From Gyrodactylus bullatarudis (taxonomy: Eukaryota > Platyhelminthes > Monogenea > Gyrodactylidea > Gyrodactylidae): a stretch of 64,000 bases of DNA. The stretch lies in NCBI GenBank assembly GCA_012064415.1, contig SSNU01000265.1, positions 180,598 through 244,597 of the forward strand, read 5' to 3'. Made by a program: the position numbers and the translations under genes. Shown piece by piece: positions 1-11,856 of the stretch; position 1 is the first letter of the stretch, and each line of letters starts with the position of its first letter. The notes under the pieces were generated by a model. The model did no database searches, was not told the DNA's origin, and saw nothing but the letters and a program-made list of their open reading frames with translations.

Positions 1-815
1 TTTTAGACAAGTAATTTGAAGAAATATGTGATCTAATTTGGGATTTTTGCGAATTTCAGTTTTTTTGGGAAATTTTTAATTTTTTTTCGATAAATTTTTA
101 TAAAAATTAGATTTTTGGAATCTGTGGAAAATTCTGCACAAACCCTGAAAAAATTATCGATATATCTAAAAATTTATTTTTTTTATTCCCCCCCCCCCCC
201 GTGTTAGCCACCAACAGTGTTCTCATCAATTGGGATTGGCCAAGTTATAATTAAAGGTGGAAATAGCTACAAAAGTGGCCTGTCTAATCCTCATACATAA
301 CAATTATGTCCTCTCTCCTCTTGATCAATCTTAATTATATCAAAGTAATATAGTTGAGACACACTTCCATTATAATCCAGTTAGCTCAGGATAAGAACTA
401 AATTTATTTTAGTACAACTATTTTCCACTAACCAATAGAGACTCTCAAATTTTGAAAGAAATATTCTCTGCTAGTTATCCTAAGGAGTTACTCTACATGT
501 TAAAATTCCCCTTGTTTAAACTTGACAACATTCGTAAAAGGAAATATTTCCATCAAAGACTATAGTTAGGATTTTCCAATTTTGAGCAAGCTTATCATTG
601 TGATTACAAAAATTTTTTATCTTTAAAATATTGAAATGAAATCGGAATATTTGATCAGACAAAATTTCACCAACAGTAAAACATGATCAAAATGTAGAAA
701 CTGGAATCCCGAATGATAAGGAGAAAAATAATTTGGATCAAAATTAAGTTAATGATTTAACAAAAATTATTTATTTCTAGGTGCATAGGTATTAAACTAA
801 ACTTCCTAAAAATGT
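1..815. other. intergenic, AT-rich, no gene seen
   Basis: No open frame here resembles a known protein. The stretch is AT-rich, with one uninterrupted run of 13 C (188-200) that stands out from the base composition. Short open frames have no conserved motifs. Confidence 0.6.
188..200. repeat. poly-C homopolymer (13 C)
   Basis: Thirteen consecutive C residues follow an AT-rich stretch. In an AT-rich genome this is unusual; it could be a simple repeat or an assembly/sequencing-length uncertainty. Confidence 0.9.
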
Positions 816-1304
816 AAACCTAATTGACATGAAGATGAGAATTTACTTTTTTTGAGCTCAAATTTTTTATCAATTTCAAAGATTTTAAGCATTTAATTGC
901 AGATCAGCATTAGACAAAGAATTCGAATTGGGCCGTGGAGGTAGAAAGGAATCTACTGCTTCCAAAAAAAGTTAAACTTCCAGATTTTGGATAATTTAAT
1001 CGAAAAATTCAAATGGTTCGATTTCCCACAGTAATGAGGAATTTCAGTGAACTTCTGCAAGTGAATTCGAATTCTTCATCTAATGTTGGTCTCGAGTATC
1101 TGCAATTAACTGCTTCAAATCTTTGATAAAAATTTTGTGTTCAAAAGTTGAAAAAGTGGAAATTTGGTGCATTTACGAATATCCACATGTTATTAGCCCA
1201 TTCCGTTTTAGAATTCAAAAGATTATTCATTTCTGTGAATCCGGAGAAAAATATCGAGTTTTTTGTAAAAATGGTAAATTCTCATCTTCATGCCAATTAG
1301 GTTT
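816..1304. mobile_element. MITE, CTAGTTAATATGAAG-type family (diverged)
   Basis: The ends are inverted repeats: a block with CATGAAGATGAGAATTTAC at about 828-846 and its reverse complement at about 1274-1292, each followed outward by CCTAATTG/CAATTAGG-like sequence. The internal about 430 bp has no coding capacity. It belongs to the same family as 3588-3757, 4801-5446 and 6736-7081 but with diverged ends. Confidence 0.6.
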
Positions 1305-3587
1305 ATATATTTTTTGGAAACTGGGTGACATCTTGTTTGGCCATAAATAAGTAATTTCTCATCATTTTGAGCTGAAATTTCAGCATGAAATGATAAGTCG
1401 GCTTACAAAAATGAATTCAGATTCAGAATCAGCGTAATTATTTTGGTTAAGTTGCAAATTTTCTTATTTGTGTGATGAAAAAAAATTAATCTGGGACATG
1501 AAGGGTTAATTTATTTTAATCGAAAATTTGATTTTTTTCCTCATTTCAGCTCTTAGTACCTTGGTATTTGACTGACTTCAGAATAGTTTTTTTTAAATTG
1601 ATGATCAAAATGATTCGAGATGACCAACGGACGGCCTTGTCAGTATACAATTTCCAATGTTTAACCTTTTTTCTTTTATGAAAATATCTCTTCTCCCACG
1701 TAACTTCATCGAGAATATATCTACACATTCAAGAATAAGACAGGTGAATCCTTAAAGATTTATATAAACACAAGTGTAATTAATTATAACATTATAAAAG
1801 AAATATATATTATTACTGTATTCTGTAATTTTACTTTTTCTATTGCATAAATAAAATTTGAATATCCAACCATGTTATAGATGGTATTTTTGATTTCTTC
1901 CAATTTCATCCTAGATGTATCCATGAGTAGCTCAGAGATTCATTTTTTCGTGGATTTCCGAACCATTTGCACTAAGGTTCTTCAGATAACTCGTCTGAAA
2001 AAATCCGAAAAGGTACCGAAAATAAAATTATTAAAACAAGTGAATTTTTTCAAAAATTATTCATATTAGAATCAAAGAGCGCATAAAATTTCGCAAGAAC
2101 CATCTCTAAGAATACCTAGGATCTTAATTGGACCTATCTATCGTTCTTCAAGCTTTGATAATAATAGATCAAGGATTAATGATATCAACCTACCAGGGAG
2201 ATAGGTTGCTAAGACATTATAAAATTTAACTCTAGAGAAGAATTGTTATTTGATAAAATATGTGTAGTATTTCTATACAATATTTTTTGTTTAAAAATTG
2301 AGTAGATTCGGAATTTTTCGGAATATTTCTGAATCTGAAGAATGCTAATTTGCCTACAAGAACGAAAAAATATTTCATACACTATTCGAATACATTACGA
2401 CCATAGTAGAGGATGCAGAAAAGTGAAATTAACTTTTCTAAATTGAAACAAAAAATTGAGCAACGTATGGGGTGACGCATTACTGGGAATCTTGAAACAA
2501 AAAAACGTCATTCATTAACCCGTTCGAATCAGGAGAGAAATCTCTATCTGATGGTATATTTTTTAGATAAATTTATATTTCAATACATTCTGATGATATT
2601 ATTTCAATTTAGAAAAGGTTTCAAAACGCTAAAATCTATTGAAATGATAGTCCAACTACAGTATAAAACTACTGAAGAAAATGAACAAGAAATTTTTTAA
2701 ATTCTTGAAAAAATGTATTTAAATGATTTTCTATAAAAAAATTATAAATATTTTGGTTCAATCGTTTAAATGAAATGTTTTCCTCTGTTTTCTTCAGTTG
2801 TTATATTTTTTATTTGGCAACAGATTCTTTTTTTAAATTTCAACTCCCGGTACTCTGTTGAAATGTGTATAGGCTTGATTTTTGTGTCGAATGCTGAAAT
2901 TCCTTATTTGCTTAAATGTGATGTAGACAGCAACTATGATGAATGGGAGTAGAATGAGACTCACATATATAAGCGAGATTGACGCACCATCTAGGAGAGA
3001 ACTAGTTCAGTTTTTATTTTAAAATTATACACAATAAATATGCAAAGAGTGAAGAATTAGTTGTCATGGTGCCAAGAATTTTCAACCCCTTTTATGATCC
3101 ATACTTTGAAATCTGATCTTGATCGAAAAAAATATTTTTCTTCCTAAATGGATCTTTATTTCCCCCTTTTCATTTAATTGTTTCGCTATAAAATATTAGC
3201 TAGAAAAATCCTAATTTTTGCGTCAGCCTCAAATCTAAGGCAAAGACTATTTCCAGAACGACTTTAGATCTATGATTAGAAAAATAGGTATTTCTCATCC
3301 ACCTTCTTAGAAGCAAAATATTTTAGAAAATATATATGAAGGCAAATCTGATAATCTCTACCTGGCAAAGAGCACGGCTTTTCTTGAAGAAAAAGATTAA
3401 ACAATTAATTTGGCATTTAGTAATGTACAAAATCTATTCTATTTATGCTAAATTCTTTGCTTGAATTATTTTAATCTAAGAGTCAGAAATTTCAAAATTC
3501 AACTGTGTCGAAGTGACGGAAATTTCATTTCTTATGTTAGAAAGAAATTTATTTCTTAAATCTGACTTGGGATCCAAAAATATAAAG

Positions 3588-3757
3588 CTAGTTAATATGA
3601 AGATGGGAATTTATGATTTTTACAAAATTCTTATTTTTTTAATCAAGAAATCAAGTTTGATCAAGTTTTTTTGTAATCTAGATCATGAGCCCTTTTTCAC
3701 GGTACGGAGAAAAAAAATTTAGGAAAAATCATAAATTCCCATCTTCATATTAACTAG
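3588..3757. mobile_element. MITE with 34-bp perfect TIRs
   Basis: Arms 3588-3621 and 3724-3757 are perfect inverted complements starting CTAGTTAATATGAAG. The element is 170 bp and non-coding; the small open frame crossing it is a by-product. It is the cleanest copy of the most abundant repeat family in the window; other copies are at 816-1304, 4801-5446, 6736-7081, 27185-27774, 33905-34560 and 42650-42906, with single ends near 10110, 16835, 29963, 47700 and 52526. Confidence 0.85.
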
Positions 3758-3908
3758 ATGTAGATTCAAGTTGACCTATGAATCTTATACATACTTCTGC
3801 GATTTATTTAATAAGAAAAGCAGTGACTACTGTATTGTTAAATAAATTATTACTATTATTGGGTTCTGAACTCATGGGGGAAGGTTAGAGAAAACAGACG
3901 TATATTAT

Positions 3909-3955
3909 AGTGATTAACGTTATATTTCGCCAGGTCTCTTCAGACTCTACCCTGG
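3909..3955 (-). ncRNA. hammerhead-like ribozyme motif, palindrome copy 1
   Basis: This is the exact mirror of the plus-strand motif at 4065-4111. On the minus strand it reads: flank block CCAGG, stem I strand AGT, core CTGAAGA, loop block CCTGG, GAAA, an AT-rich stem III hairpin, then C followed by ACT. Predicted cleavage would fall between 3912 and 3911 on the minus strand. Stem I is only 3 bp and stem III has a bulge, so activity is uncertain. Confidence 0.5.
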
Positions 3956-4064
3956 TTGGCATATAAATACTATCACAATGCTAAATTTTTGTGCACTTCC
4001 ATTGGTTGAGTTTTTTAAAAATATAATTATATAATTTAGCATTGTGATAGTATTTATATGCCAA

Positions 4065-4111
4065 CCAGGGTAGAGTCTGAAGAGACCTGGCGAAATATAA
4101 CGTTAATCACT
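4065..4111 (+). ncRNA. hammerhead-like ribozyme motif, palindrome copy 2
   Basis: Core CTGAAGA at 4077-4083 and GAA at 4092-4094. Stem I pairs AGT (4074-4076) with ACT (4109-4111). A15.1 (4095) pairs with T16.1 (4107), and H17 is C4108, the favoured nucleotide; cleavage would follow 4108. The stem II position holds only a G-C closing pair; its loop block CCTGG (4086-4090) is complementary to CCAGG (4065-4069) upstream of stem I. The fit to the type I hammerhead consensus is by eye; weak stem I and a bulged stem III reduce certainty. Confidence 0.55.
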
Positions 4112-4800
4112 ATAATATACGTCTGTTTTCTCTAACCTTCCCCCATGAGTTCAGAACCCAATAATAGTAATATTTTTGATGAAGTTCGACAATATTATCG
4201 TTCAAATAAATTATTATTGAGATCTGGGATGTAACACCTAAATTGTACAATGTTCAGGTATGTAAGATATTCGAGAATTTAGAGATTTCATAGCAAAATT
4301 CACCAACGTGCATACAATCAAAATCATGAGCTAGCAGGATAATCGTCAGAATTGAAATTCAATAATCTGATCATGATAAAAAGTAGAGATATCTAGCTAT
4401 GAGCCTCAATATTAGGATTAATAATTCTAGAAATTATAATTTAGAATATTCGATAGATTTACTACCTAATGGATTTTTATGTCATTAAGATGGATTTCAT
4501 TGTCAAAAAGAGGGGGATTCTTTTGTAAGATTTGTCATAAATTAATACTATGAACAGTACATAGGAAACTTTGTATGAGAATTAATCTTTAATCGCAAAA
4601 AATCCACATGGGATTTCTTGCCAGCTTGTCAAGAAATTTGAAATTATTATGAAGAATTCTAAATTTTATCGGCATGATAAATCCATCTTCTTTTTCTGAG
4701 AATATTTCTCTAGACATTAAGAAATTTGAGGTTTGCCTACTTCTTATAACTTCTTAAAATTAACCTAATAATCTTGAAACGGAAATCTTTAGTTTGTAAA

Positions 4801-5446
4801 GCTAGTTGACATAACGATAAGAAATCTACAAAAAATTTCTTCGATTTTTAGAATTCTTACTCGTGTTGCCCAGTTTTAAGATTTTGAGAAAAAATTAGGA
4901 GTCATTTTGAATTATGAGTCATTATGAGTTGGCGCTAAAATACCATTTTTTCAAACTTTGAACTAAAATTTTTATTGATTTCAAAGTGAGAGAGTGATCA
5001 AAAAGTGATTTTCACGATCACAATAACACAGGAAAACCGAATATGCTGAATCTCTTCTAATGCATAACTTCATTATCGTTTGGGAGTCAAATTTCGATTT
5101 TATGATCATTATACTACTTGAAAGTTAATGAAACTTCAACAAATCGAAAATGGTGAATCTTTCGAAAATATGTCCGCGATATTTGGCTTTCTTGATCCAG
5201 AAAATCATCTTTTGATCACTCTCTCACTTTGAAATCAATAAAATTTTCCAGTTCAATTTTCAAAGTTCGAAAAAATGGGATGGGCAAAATGAGTAGGATT
5301 ATAAAAAATACATTAGATTTTTTGATGAAAAATCGAAGTTTTCGTAAAAATAATAAATTCAACCAACTTTAGATGAATTTGAATTCCGTTTTTTCCTGAC
5401 TTTTTGGAAAAAACACTGAATTCTCATCTTCTTTTCAATTAGGTTT
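4801..5446. mobile_element. foldback MITE, same family, long arms
   Basis: Left end GCTAGTTGAC and right end with CTCATCTTC...CAATTAGGTTT are diverged family termini. Inside, a long inverted repeat is visible: AAATCAATAAAA and TGATCACTCTCTCACTTTG at about 5210-5250 mirror about 4970-5000. No coding capacity. Confidence 0.6.
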
Positions 5447-5863
5447 AATTCATAGACTGATTAGGCTAGCATTATATAATCTTGTGTTTGGGAGCATTGG
5501 CTAAACAATGCTCATATAGCATTAAAAAGCATGGATATTAATCTTCACTCAAGGAAATTTACTTCAAATTGCTACGTGAATTTGTCAGTTTAAAGTTTCA
5601 TATCGATGATCTTCCCCTAATACACACTATGCTATAATTACACGGTAGGGGATAGATTTTTAGGCACACAAGTAAGATTTTCAAAAGGATCACAAAATAT
5701 CGTCAGGATTTTCAATGCATATATCACACCAATTTACACATTTGCTATTTTACTTGGTTTATAAATTTAAGAATATCTCATATTATAACTAAATTATCCA
5801 CGTAGATAAAAGAAATGAGAATCGAATATTTGATTTTAATGTTGATTTACTCTCAACTACTAA

Positions 5864-6552
5864 CTGTTCTCGATGAATTTGGGAATTCATGACTTTTACA
5901 AAAATCTCATTTTTTCATCAAGGTATCGAAATTTTTGAAAGATTTTTGGTAACTGATACAAAATGTACACTTTTACTGATTTGAGAAAAAGTTTTTTTGA
6001 GAAAATTCAGGAGACATTTTTAAATTCGAGATGGCGCGATTTTTTAATTTTTTTAAACTCTGAGTTGAAAATTTTTGTTGATTTCAAGGTCTGAGAAGAA
6101 TCAAATGTTATTTTTCAGGATCATCATTACACAAAGAAAATATTTACTCTTATTCATTATTTTGGAAAAACCCGTCATTTTGAAATGATCTTTGAAATTA
6201 GTTTATCAATTTTTGAAATTGATCGAAAAATAGGAAGTAGACTTTCGCATGTAAATTGTGTGTTTTTTCAAAAAAATGAATGAGAGTAATTATTTTTTTT
6301 GTCTAATGATAATTAAAATCATTAAAAATTACATTTGATTTCTCTCAGTCCTTGATATAAACAAAAATTTTACTCGAATTTTAAAATGTCTCTATAATTT
6401 TCCAAAAAAAACCTTTTTTTTAATTTTTCTTTCTCAAATCAATAAAAGTGTACATTTTGAATCAGTTATCAAGAATCCTTCATAATATTCGATACCTTGA
6501 TGAAAAAATGAGAATTTTGTAAAAATCATGAATTCCCAAATTCATCGAGGAT
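5864..6552. mobile_element. long foldback element (about 300-bp arms)
   Basis: The left arm begins near TTCTCGATGAATTTGGGAA (5867) and the right arm ends with the complement near 6551. Internal blocks mirror each other: ATCAAGGTATCGAA, GTACACTTTTA and TTTGATTTCTC-like segments occur in inverted order. It is non-coding. Single ends of this family occur near 25840-25912 and 37838-37855. Confidence 0.7.
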
Positions 6553-6735
6553 AACTTTATTATGGAAAAGAAAAAGAGTGTGTTATGCGCTAATTTTTTA
6601 TGGCAAATGTTTAGCAAATTACATCAAATTAAAATCAATTAGACAATCTAGGTTTTTCATTTCAATGAATAGGAAAATATCCCGAAATTGCAAAGAAAAT
6701 AATGGCAAGTATGGCCTGAATAACCGGGTAAAAAA

Positions 6736-7081
6736 TAGTTAATATGAAGATGGGAATATATGAATCATATAAAATTCTCAAAATTTTTCAACTCAGAAGT
6801 TCAAAGATATGGGAATTTTCCGCTAATGCCATAATTTCCTTAAAAATTGAAAATCTCATGATCTAGATTCCGAAAAATATTTTGCTATATATATCTAGCC
6901 GGTGTAATAGTCTGATGAGAACCGGTGAAATATAAGCTTTATCACTAAATATTCACTCGTCTTCTAAATCCTCTTAATGAATAGTTCATTAGAATCACGA
7001 AAAATATTAATTTAAATTGATTTCTTGATGAAAAAATGGGAATTTTTTAAAATTCATCAATCTCCATCTTCATATTAACTA
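6736..7081. mobile_element. MITE with nested hammerhead-containing insert
   Basis: Terminal inverted repeats of about 30 bp, TAGTTAATATGAAGATGGGA at the left and its complement ending at 7081. The middle (about 6890-7000) contains a copy of the hammerhead-like family, suggesting a second element inserted into this MITE, or that the MITE captured it. Confidence 0.7.
6899..6947 (+). ncRNA. hammerhead-like ribozyme motif
   Basis: Flank block CCGGT (6899-6903), stem I strand TAGT (6908-6911), core CTGATGA (6912-6918), loop block ACCGG (6921-6925), GAA (6927-6929), a stem III hairpin closed by A6930-T6942, H17 = C6943, then ACTA (6944-6947) completing a 4-bp stem I. Cleavage would follow 6943. 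CCGGT and ACCGG are complementary and replace most of stem II. Part of the family described at 20082. Confidence 0.6.
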
Positions 7082-8091
7082 CGTGTATTTTTGACTGTGA
7101 AAAATTTTCTCCAGATTTATGCATTTTGTGTTAAATTTGGTTAAGGGCTGCTGCAAAGAGTATATATATAGTTTTCTAGGTAGTATGGGAAGACGTTCTT
7201 TTTAGAGTTATTTTAAACAGTATTACATTCGAGTTTTATTCATCATACTTGAATTTTTCTCTAAAAATTTAATTAAGTTATGATTACTCTTGTAGTTAAA
7301 TTGAATGTTTCTGGCGTAAAAATAGAATTTTTCAATTTCTCCAAAAAGGAACTATTAAATACGATTTCATTGTGATTTTTCTAAATCAAATCAAAAATTT
7401 AAAGCAACTTTTCTCATTTTATAAACTATCTCTCCAAATGTCATTAATTTTTTAGGCCAAGAAAATTTTCTTTCTCTGGCTTGTCTTACCACTTGAACCA
7501 AAGAGCAAGAGTAAAATTTCGTCTTATCTCGGCAGTCTTCCTACTTGGGCTATGCCGCTATTTAAGCTTAAACATCTTACTTTTTATTCTCTTACATTAA
7601 AAAAATAGTATAAATCTCTTGTAATATACGAAAATAGTTGCTCCATTTGACCTATAAGAAGTCACTAAAAATTCGACCAATGAAATTCAAGTAATTAAAT
7701 TTTGTCATGTAAGGATATCGATTCTAAATATATATCATTCTAATTAGAATTATAATCCAATTGATAGTTTCGATAATGAAAAATTTCCATATTTTTGCTG
7801 CTAAAAATTTTATTTTTTTCTAAAAAAAGATAATTGATAATTTATAAACAAATTTGAAGGAAAAATAACAACAACTGAAAAAGTTCTGTAACTCACGCAA
7901 GCAAGTAGGATTTTCAATTCTACGTCGATCGAATTTGGGTGAGATTGATGGACAGGAACATATGAATGAATTTTCTTGTTGTTCCACACAGGCAAAGTTA
8001 TTATCGCATGAATTCCAATTATCTGACTCACATCGGTTTACATCTATAATGACAAAATTTAAGAGTTGAATGTATTCAAAGTTAAAAAAGG
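7082..8091. other. intergenic, nothing recognised
   Basis: AT-rich sequence with no recognisable protein, RNA or repeat ends. Short open frames on both strands lack conserved motifs. Confidence 0.5.
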
Positions 8092-9137
8092 GGTATTTGC
8101 AATATTGGTGACTCTGACCTCCTCATTTGCAGATATGGTGACAGTGGTAGGCCAAAATATAATTTTGGTTACTTTTTTACATTGGATTTGAGGACCCCCA
8201 AAATTTAATTCACTTTTGGTTCCCTTTTTTAATACAAAATTTTGAATATTGCATTTATGGTTACCTTTTCCTGTGCTAAAATATAATAATTGCAGTCATG
8301 GTTAATGCTCCCTATGCTAAATGATATTTATTTTGCAATTATGGTTACAATCTTGTAAAATCTTTCTTTGATGGCTGTTTAAGTTTTTTCATGATTGTTT
8401 TCATTCAGGGCTATTTCTAAGTACTCATTTATGTTTACTCGAATTTAAATCAAGTTAATTCAAAATAGGGTTATTCACCATGTTAGTATCAATTTTTAAA
8501 TTATTTTCACGATTAGTATAATAGACCGGTGTTATTTTCCAAAGTAGTATCATATTTTTATTATTTTCTATTACAGTATCAATAATTAAAATTATTTCAA
8601 AAACCGTATAATATACCAATAATTTCAGAATTAGTATTAATTTGAAGAAACATAACTATAATCAGATCAATTTCAAAATATCATGAATTATTAAAGAAGA
8701 ACCATCATCTACTTAAAAGTAGTGGGCTTAGTTTTTGATATACAAAGGCAAAAATGTTTAACTTAATTGAATCGACTTCACGTAATTCAAAGTATTACAA
8801 ATCAGTACTTAGAAATAGCCCTGAATAAAAGAACATATGAATAAACTTAAACAGCCATCAAAGAAAGATTTTACAAGATTGTAACCATAATTGCAAAATA
8901 AATATCATTCAGCATAGGGAGCATTAACCATGACTGCAATTATTATATTTTAGCACAGGAAAAGGTAACCATAAATGCAATATTCAAAATTTTGTATTAA
9001 AAAAGGGAACCAAAAGTGAATTAAATTTTGGGGGTCCTCAAATCCAATGTAAAAAAGTAACCAAAATTGTATTTTGGCCTACCACTGTCACCATATCTGC
9101 AAATGGGAAGGTCCAAGTTACCAATTTTGCAAATACC
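8092..9137. repeat. large inverted repeat, 334-bp arms
   Basis: Arms 8092-8425 and 8804-9137 are near-perfect inverted complements flanking a 378-bp centre. Each arm is itself made of degenerate units of roughly 35-46 bp with the theme TTGCAnnTATGGTTAC followed by CTAAAATA-like sequence. No coding capacity; the minus-strand frames in the right arm are by-products of the repeat. Confidence 0.85.
8480..8650. repeat. degenerate about 30-bp tandem repeat
   Basis: In the centre of the inverted repeat, TTAGTAT/CAGTAT-like starts recur at intervals of about 25-32 bp, each followed by an AT-rich tract and TTATTTTC. Five or so units can be seen. The unit resembles neither arm. Confidence 0.6.
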
Positions 9138-9338
9138 ACAATTAAAAAATATCAGAACAAATACGTGATTTTTAGACATTGAACCTATTAGCAAAGTGTG
9201 ATCACTGGGAATCACTTTATGAACTCTTCTAACTTGGAGGAGATTGTATTCTCACACCTAGATGTTAGAATTTGGAAAGCATGTGTCAATTCACCTAATA
9301 TTCAACCCTCGGTGGCAGTTACAGACGCGTTTCATCCT
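9000..9338. repeat. direct-repeat copy 1 of a 339-bp unit
   Basis: Nearly identical to 11200-11538 in the same orientation, with only scattered substitutions. The first 138 bp coincide with the right arm of the inverted repeat. The block around 9220-9338 (CTTCTCACACCTAGATGTTAG-like) also recurs, more diverged, at 36992-37150 and inverted at 29431-29545. Confidence 0.9.
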
Positions 9339-11101
9339 TATTAGTAGGATACGCAAAATGTATTTGACTTTTTTGTTTCAAAGTTATAAATGGGTTAATT
9401 AAAAGAAAATGAATTTTCCATAAACAACTCAAAATTTTCGAAAAATGAACTCAAGAAAATATTTTTTCATTAATGACCCTGAAAAATTTATTCATTTAAA
9501 ATTCAAGGCAGCTAGAGCAGAATATGAAATTTCTTTTACTTGATTTTGGTTCTTATTAATGATTTCTAATCATTGTTTACTAATCCATGATTAGTGATAA
9601 TTTTATCCATATTATTAAAAAATAAAAGCTGATTTTGTGAGCCTATGTATGTCTAAACTACCCGAACAATTTTAATAAAATTCAAACCAGTTCTAAAAAT
9701 TACCCCACGGACCATATAGATTTGGCCTTGGTTGGGCCGTAATCTCGATCAGAACCGAAAAAGTGACTGACCAATCAGATGGCTTCGTTTTAAATAAGCT
9801 TCTTTCTCATTAGTCCAATCTAAGCTTCAATTACTTCGTCTTCATACAACAATAAAAGCTTCTTTGAACTTTAAGAAACACTGCGTAGCGTGTTCGGATC
9901 ATTAAATTTATGTAAAAATATTTTCTTTAGGGTCACTTTTGGAAATATTTGGGATCTATTTTGGAATTAACCCGTTAGAAAACAAATATAATGAATTTCT
10001 GGAGCCAAATTCAAATTATTTTGTGTAATATAAGTAGTTGACTTTCGAGTCAAAAGTTTCGACAAATATTTTGGTTTATAAAAATATCAGGGTTTTTGTA
10101 AAAATTGTAAACCCTCATCTCTATATTAACTAGCCATAACTACAATCTTTTTACAATTATTTTAGATTTATATCTACGCTAAATGAATTCATTCACATTC
10201 CAAAGTGAATGAGAAATGTAATAAAATTTATCTATCTCACGTTGAGTTGATTTTTATAATGAAATTTTTATGATCTAATTCTTGGATTTTCTGTAAATAA
10301 AGATTCTAAAAACTACGCTGTCCAATAGGGAAAGTGTACATTATATTCTAAATTGATACATTATTTTTAAGATTTTAGTCTCTAGTAGAAAGGTCATTTT
10401 GGTGTTTAAAAAAATTACATCCATTGTTCATACTTTTAATAACGAGAAAAATCTAGTAAAATTAATAATAATAGAAGAAGTAATTCAGAGGTTATTCGCT
10501 AATAAGGCTTCTTTAAAATAACATATCAAAGATAAAGCATTTTTAGAAGCAAAAAATAGTTTTCTTATATCAATTTCTTCTCGAAAGGTTCGAGTAAATG
10601 ATACGACAGAAAGTCGCCTCCCAACATGGAGTCCTGAGAAAGACTATTTCTAAAAGAGGACATAACCCCTTTTTCCTTAATTATTAATTTTTGAGTTCAG
10701 ATTTTTAATTTTTACAACTATAAAAGATGAAAAGAAAACTAGCAATTTAATTGCTTTTTATATTGAATTTACATTGATTTTAAATTAAATAATAATTTTG
10801 AGCTTCGGCAGGGTCAATCGTAAGAAATTAATTCTTAATAATGTTAGGCTTCTTCCCCAATATTGAAAAAATTCCCTATCAAGACGAAATAATGTCTCTC
10901 CATTTCTATAAACTATTCAATAGAGGATGAAAAGTTGAATCGTGAAGATTTGGAAGAAAATTAAAACGAAAATAAACTAAGAACAGGAAAATTGTTTTGT
11001 TCCATGATGGAATTTGAAATCTTCAATAAAAATTAGTGAAAGTAGATTTAATCGGAATATAATCAAATTTTGTCCAAAGATTCTTCCAGATGTTTGGGTA
11101 T
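9339..11101. other. intergenic with a dispersed repeat
   Basis: No gene recognised. About 9705-9835 is a dispersed repeat shared with 55548-55670 (contains GACCAATCAGATGGCTT). A single MITE end (ATATTAACTAG) lies at about 10120-10133. Confidence 0.5.
9705..9835. repeat. dispersed repeat with CCAATCAGATGG block
   Basis: About 130 bp shares blocks in the same order with 55548-55670: GATTTGGC, GCCGTAATC, GATCA, CTGACCAATCAGATGGCTT, CTTCTCATT. Not coding in either copy. Confidence 0.7.
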
Positions 11102-11856
11102 TGAGATAGTCAAGTACCTTCTTCAGTGGATGAGACGCTTGTAACCTGAATTCTCTTCAATTTTATCTAAAAACCTTAGTATATAGATCTCGAAAATACA
11201 AAAAGGAACCAAAAGTGAATTAAATTTTGGGGGTCCTCAAATCCAATGTAAAAAAGTAACCAAAATTGTATTTTGGCCTACCACTGTCACCATATCTGCG
11301 AATGGGAAGGTCCAAGTTACCAATTTTGCAAATACCACAATTAAAAAATATCAGAACAAATACGTGATTTTTAGACATTGAACCTATTAGCAAAGTGTGA
11401 TCACTGGGAATCACTTTATGAACTCTTCTAACTTGAAGGAGGTTGTCTTCTCACACCTAGATGTTAGAATTTGGAAAAGCATGTGTCAATTCACCTAATA
11501 TTCAACTCTCGGTGGCAGTTGCAGACGCGTTTCATCCTATGGTTCTTGCGAAAATTAATATCTGGGAAATTTGGAATTTTCTTTTTTTCAGATTTGAGTA
11601 CAGAATCGGAATCAGCACAAAAATATAAAAAAAGCACCCCTTATAATTAAAAATTATTGACTTAGCAGATGGTTAATTTCAGGTTATTTTCGTGTTTGAT
11701 TTTTTTACAGGTTATCTGATTGGTTTTAAGGTTTTACTTTATTTTGAATGTTTTTTTGGATCAGGACCAATAGGTATACTAAGGTTTTATGATAAAATTG
11801 AAGAGAATTCAGGTTACAAGCGTCTCATCCACTGAAGAAGGTGTTTGACTATCTCA
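11102..11856. mobile_element. element with 82-bp TIRs enclosing the duplicated unit
   Basis: Arms 11102-11183 and 11775-11856 are inverted complements (blocks CTTCAGTGGATGAGACGC and GTAACCTGAATTCTC and their complements). Between them lies the second copy of the 339-bp unit (11200-11538) plus about 236 bp of other sequence without coding capacity. Confidence 0.8.
11200..11538. repeat. direct-repeat copy 2 of a 339-bp unit
   Basis: Second copy of 9000-9338, same orientation, differing at scattered positions (for example one extra A in TTTGGAAAAGC). It lies inside the 82-bp-TIR element, so it was either captured or nested there. Confidence 0.9.

Larger units (their letters stand above)
3848..4172. 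repeat. 140-bp perfect palindrome with 45-bp loop
   Basis: Positions 3848-3987 and 4033-4172 are exact inverted complements over 140 bp, around an unpaired 45-bp centre (3988-4032). Every paired position sums to 8020. Each arm carries one hammerhead-like motif, on opposite strands and both directed outward. Sequence identity between arms implies recent origin by inverted duplication or by insertion of a foldback element. Confidence 0.95.

Noticed and set aside
2966..3013. TATATAAG followed by TCAGTTTT, resembling an arthropod TATA/initiator promoter
   Set aside because: Spacing is about 40 bp and no coding region follows; such words are common in AT-rich sequence.
6880..6930. Reading the 6899 motif as a type III hammerhead with TATAT/ATATA as stem III
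   Set aside because: Stem I cannot form in that arrangement; the type I reading with C6943 and ACTA/TAGT pairs properly.
9021..9215. Minus-strand 64-residue open frame, present twice (also 11220-11414)
   Set aside because: It lies wholly in repeat arms and its conservation is explained by the recent 339-bp duplication.
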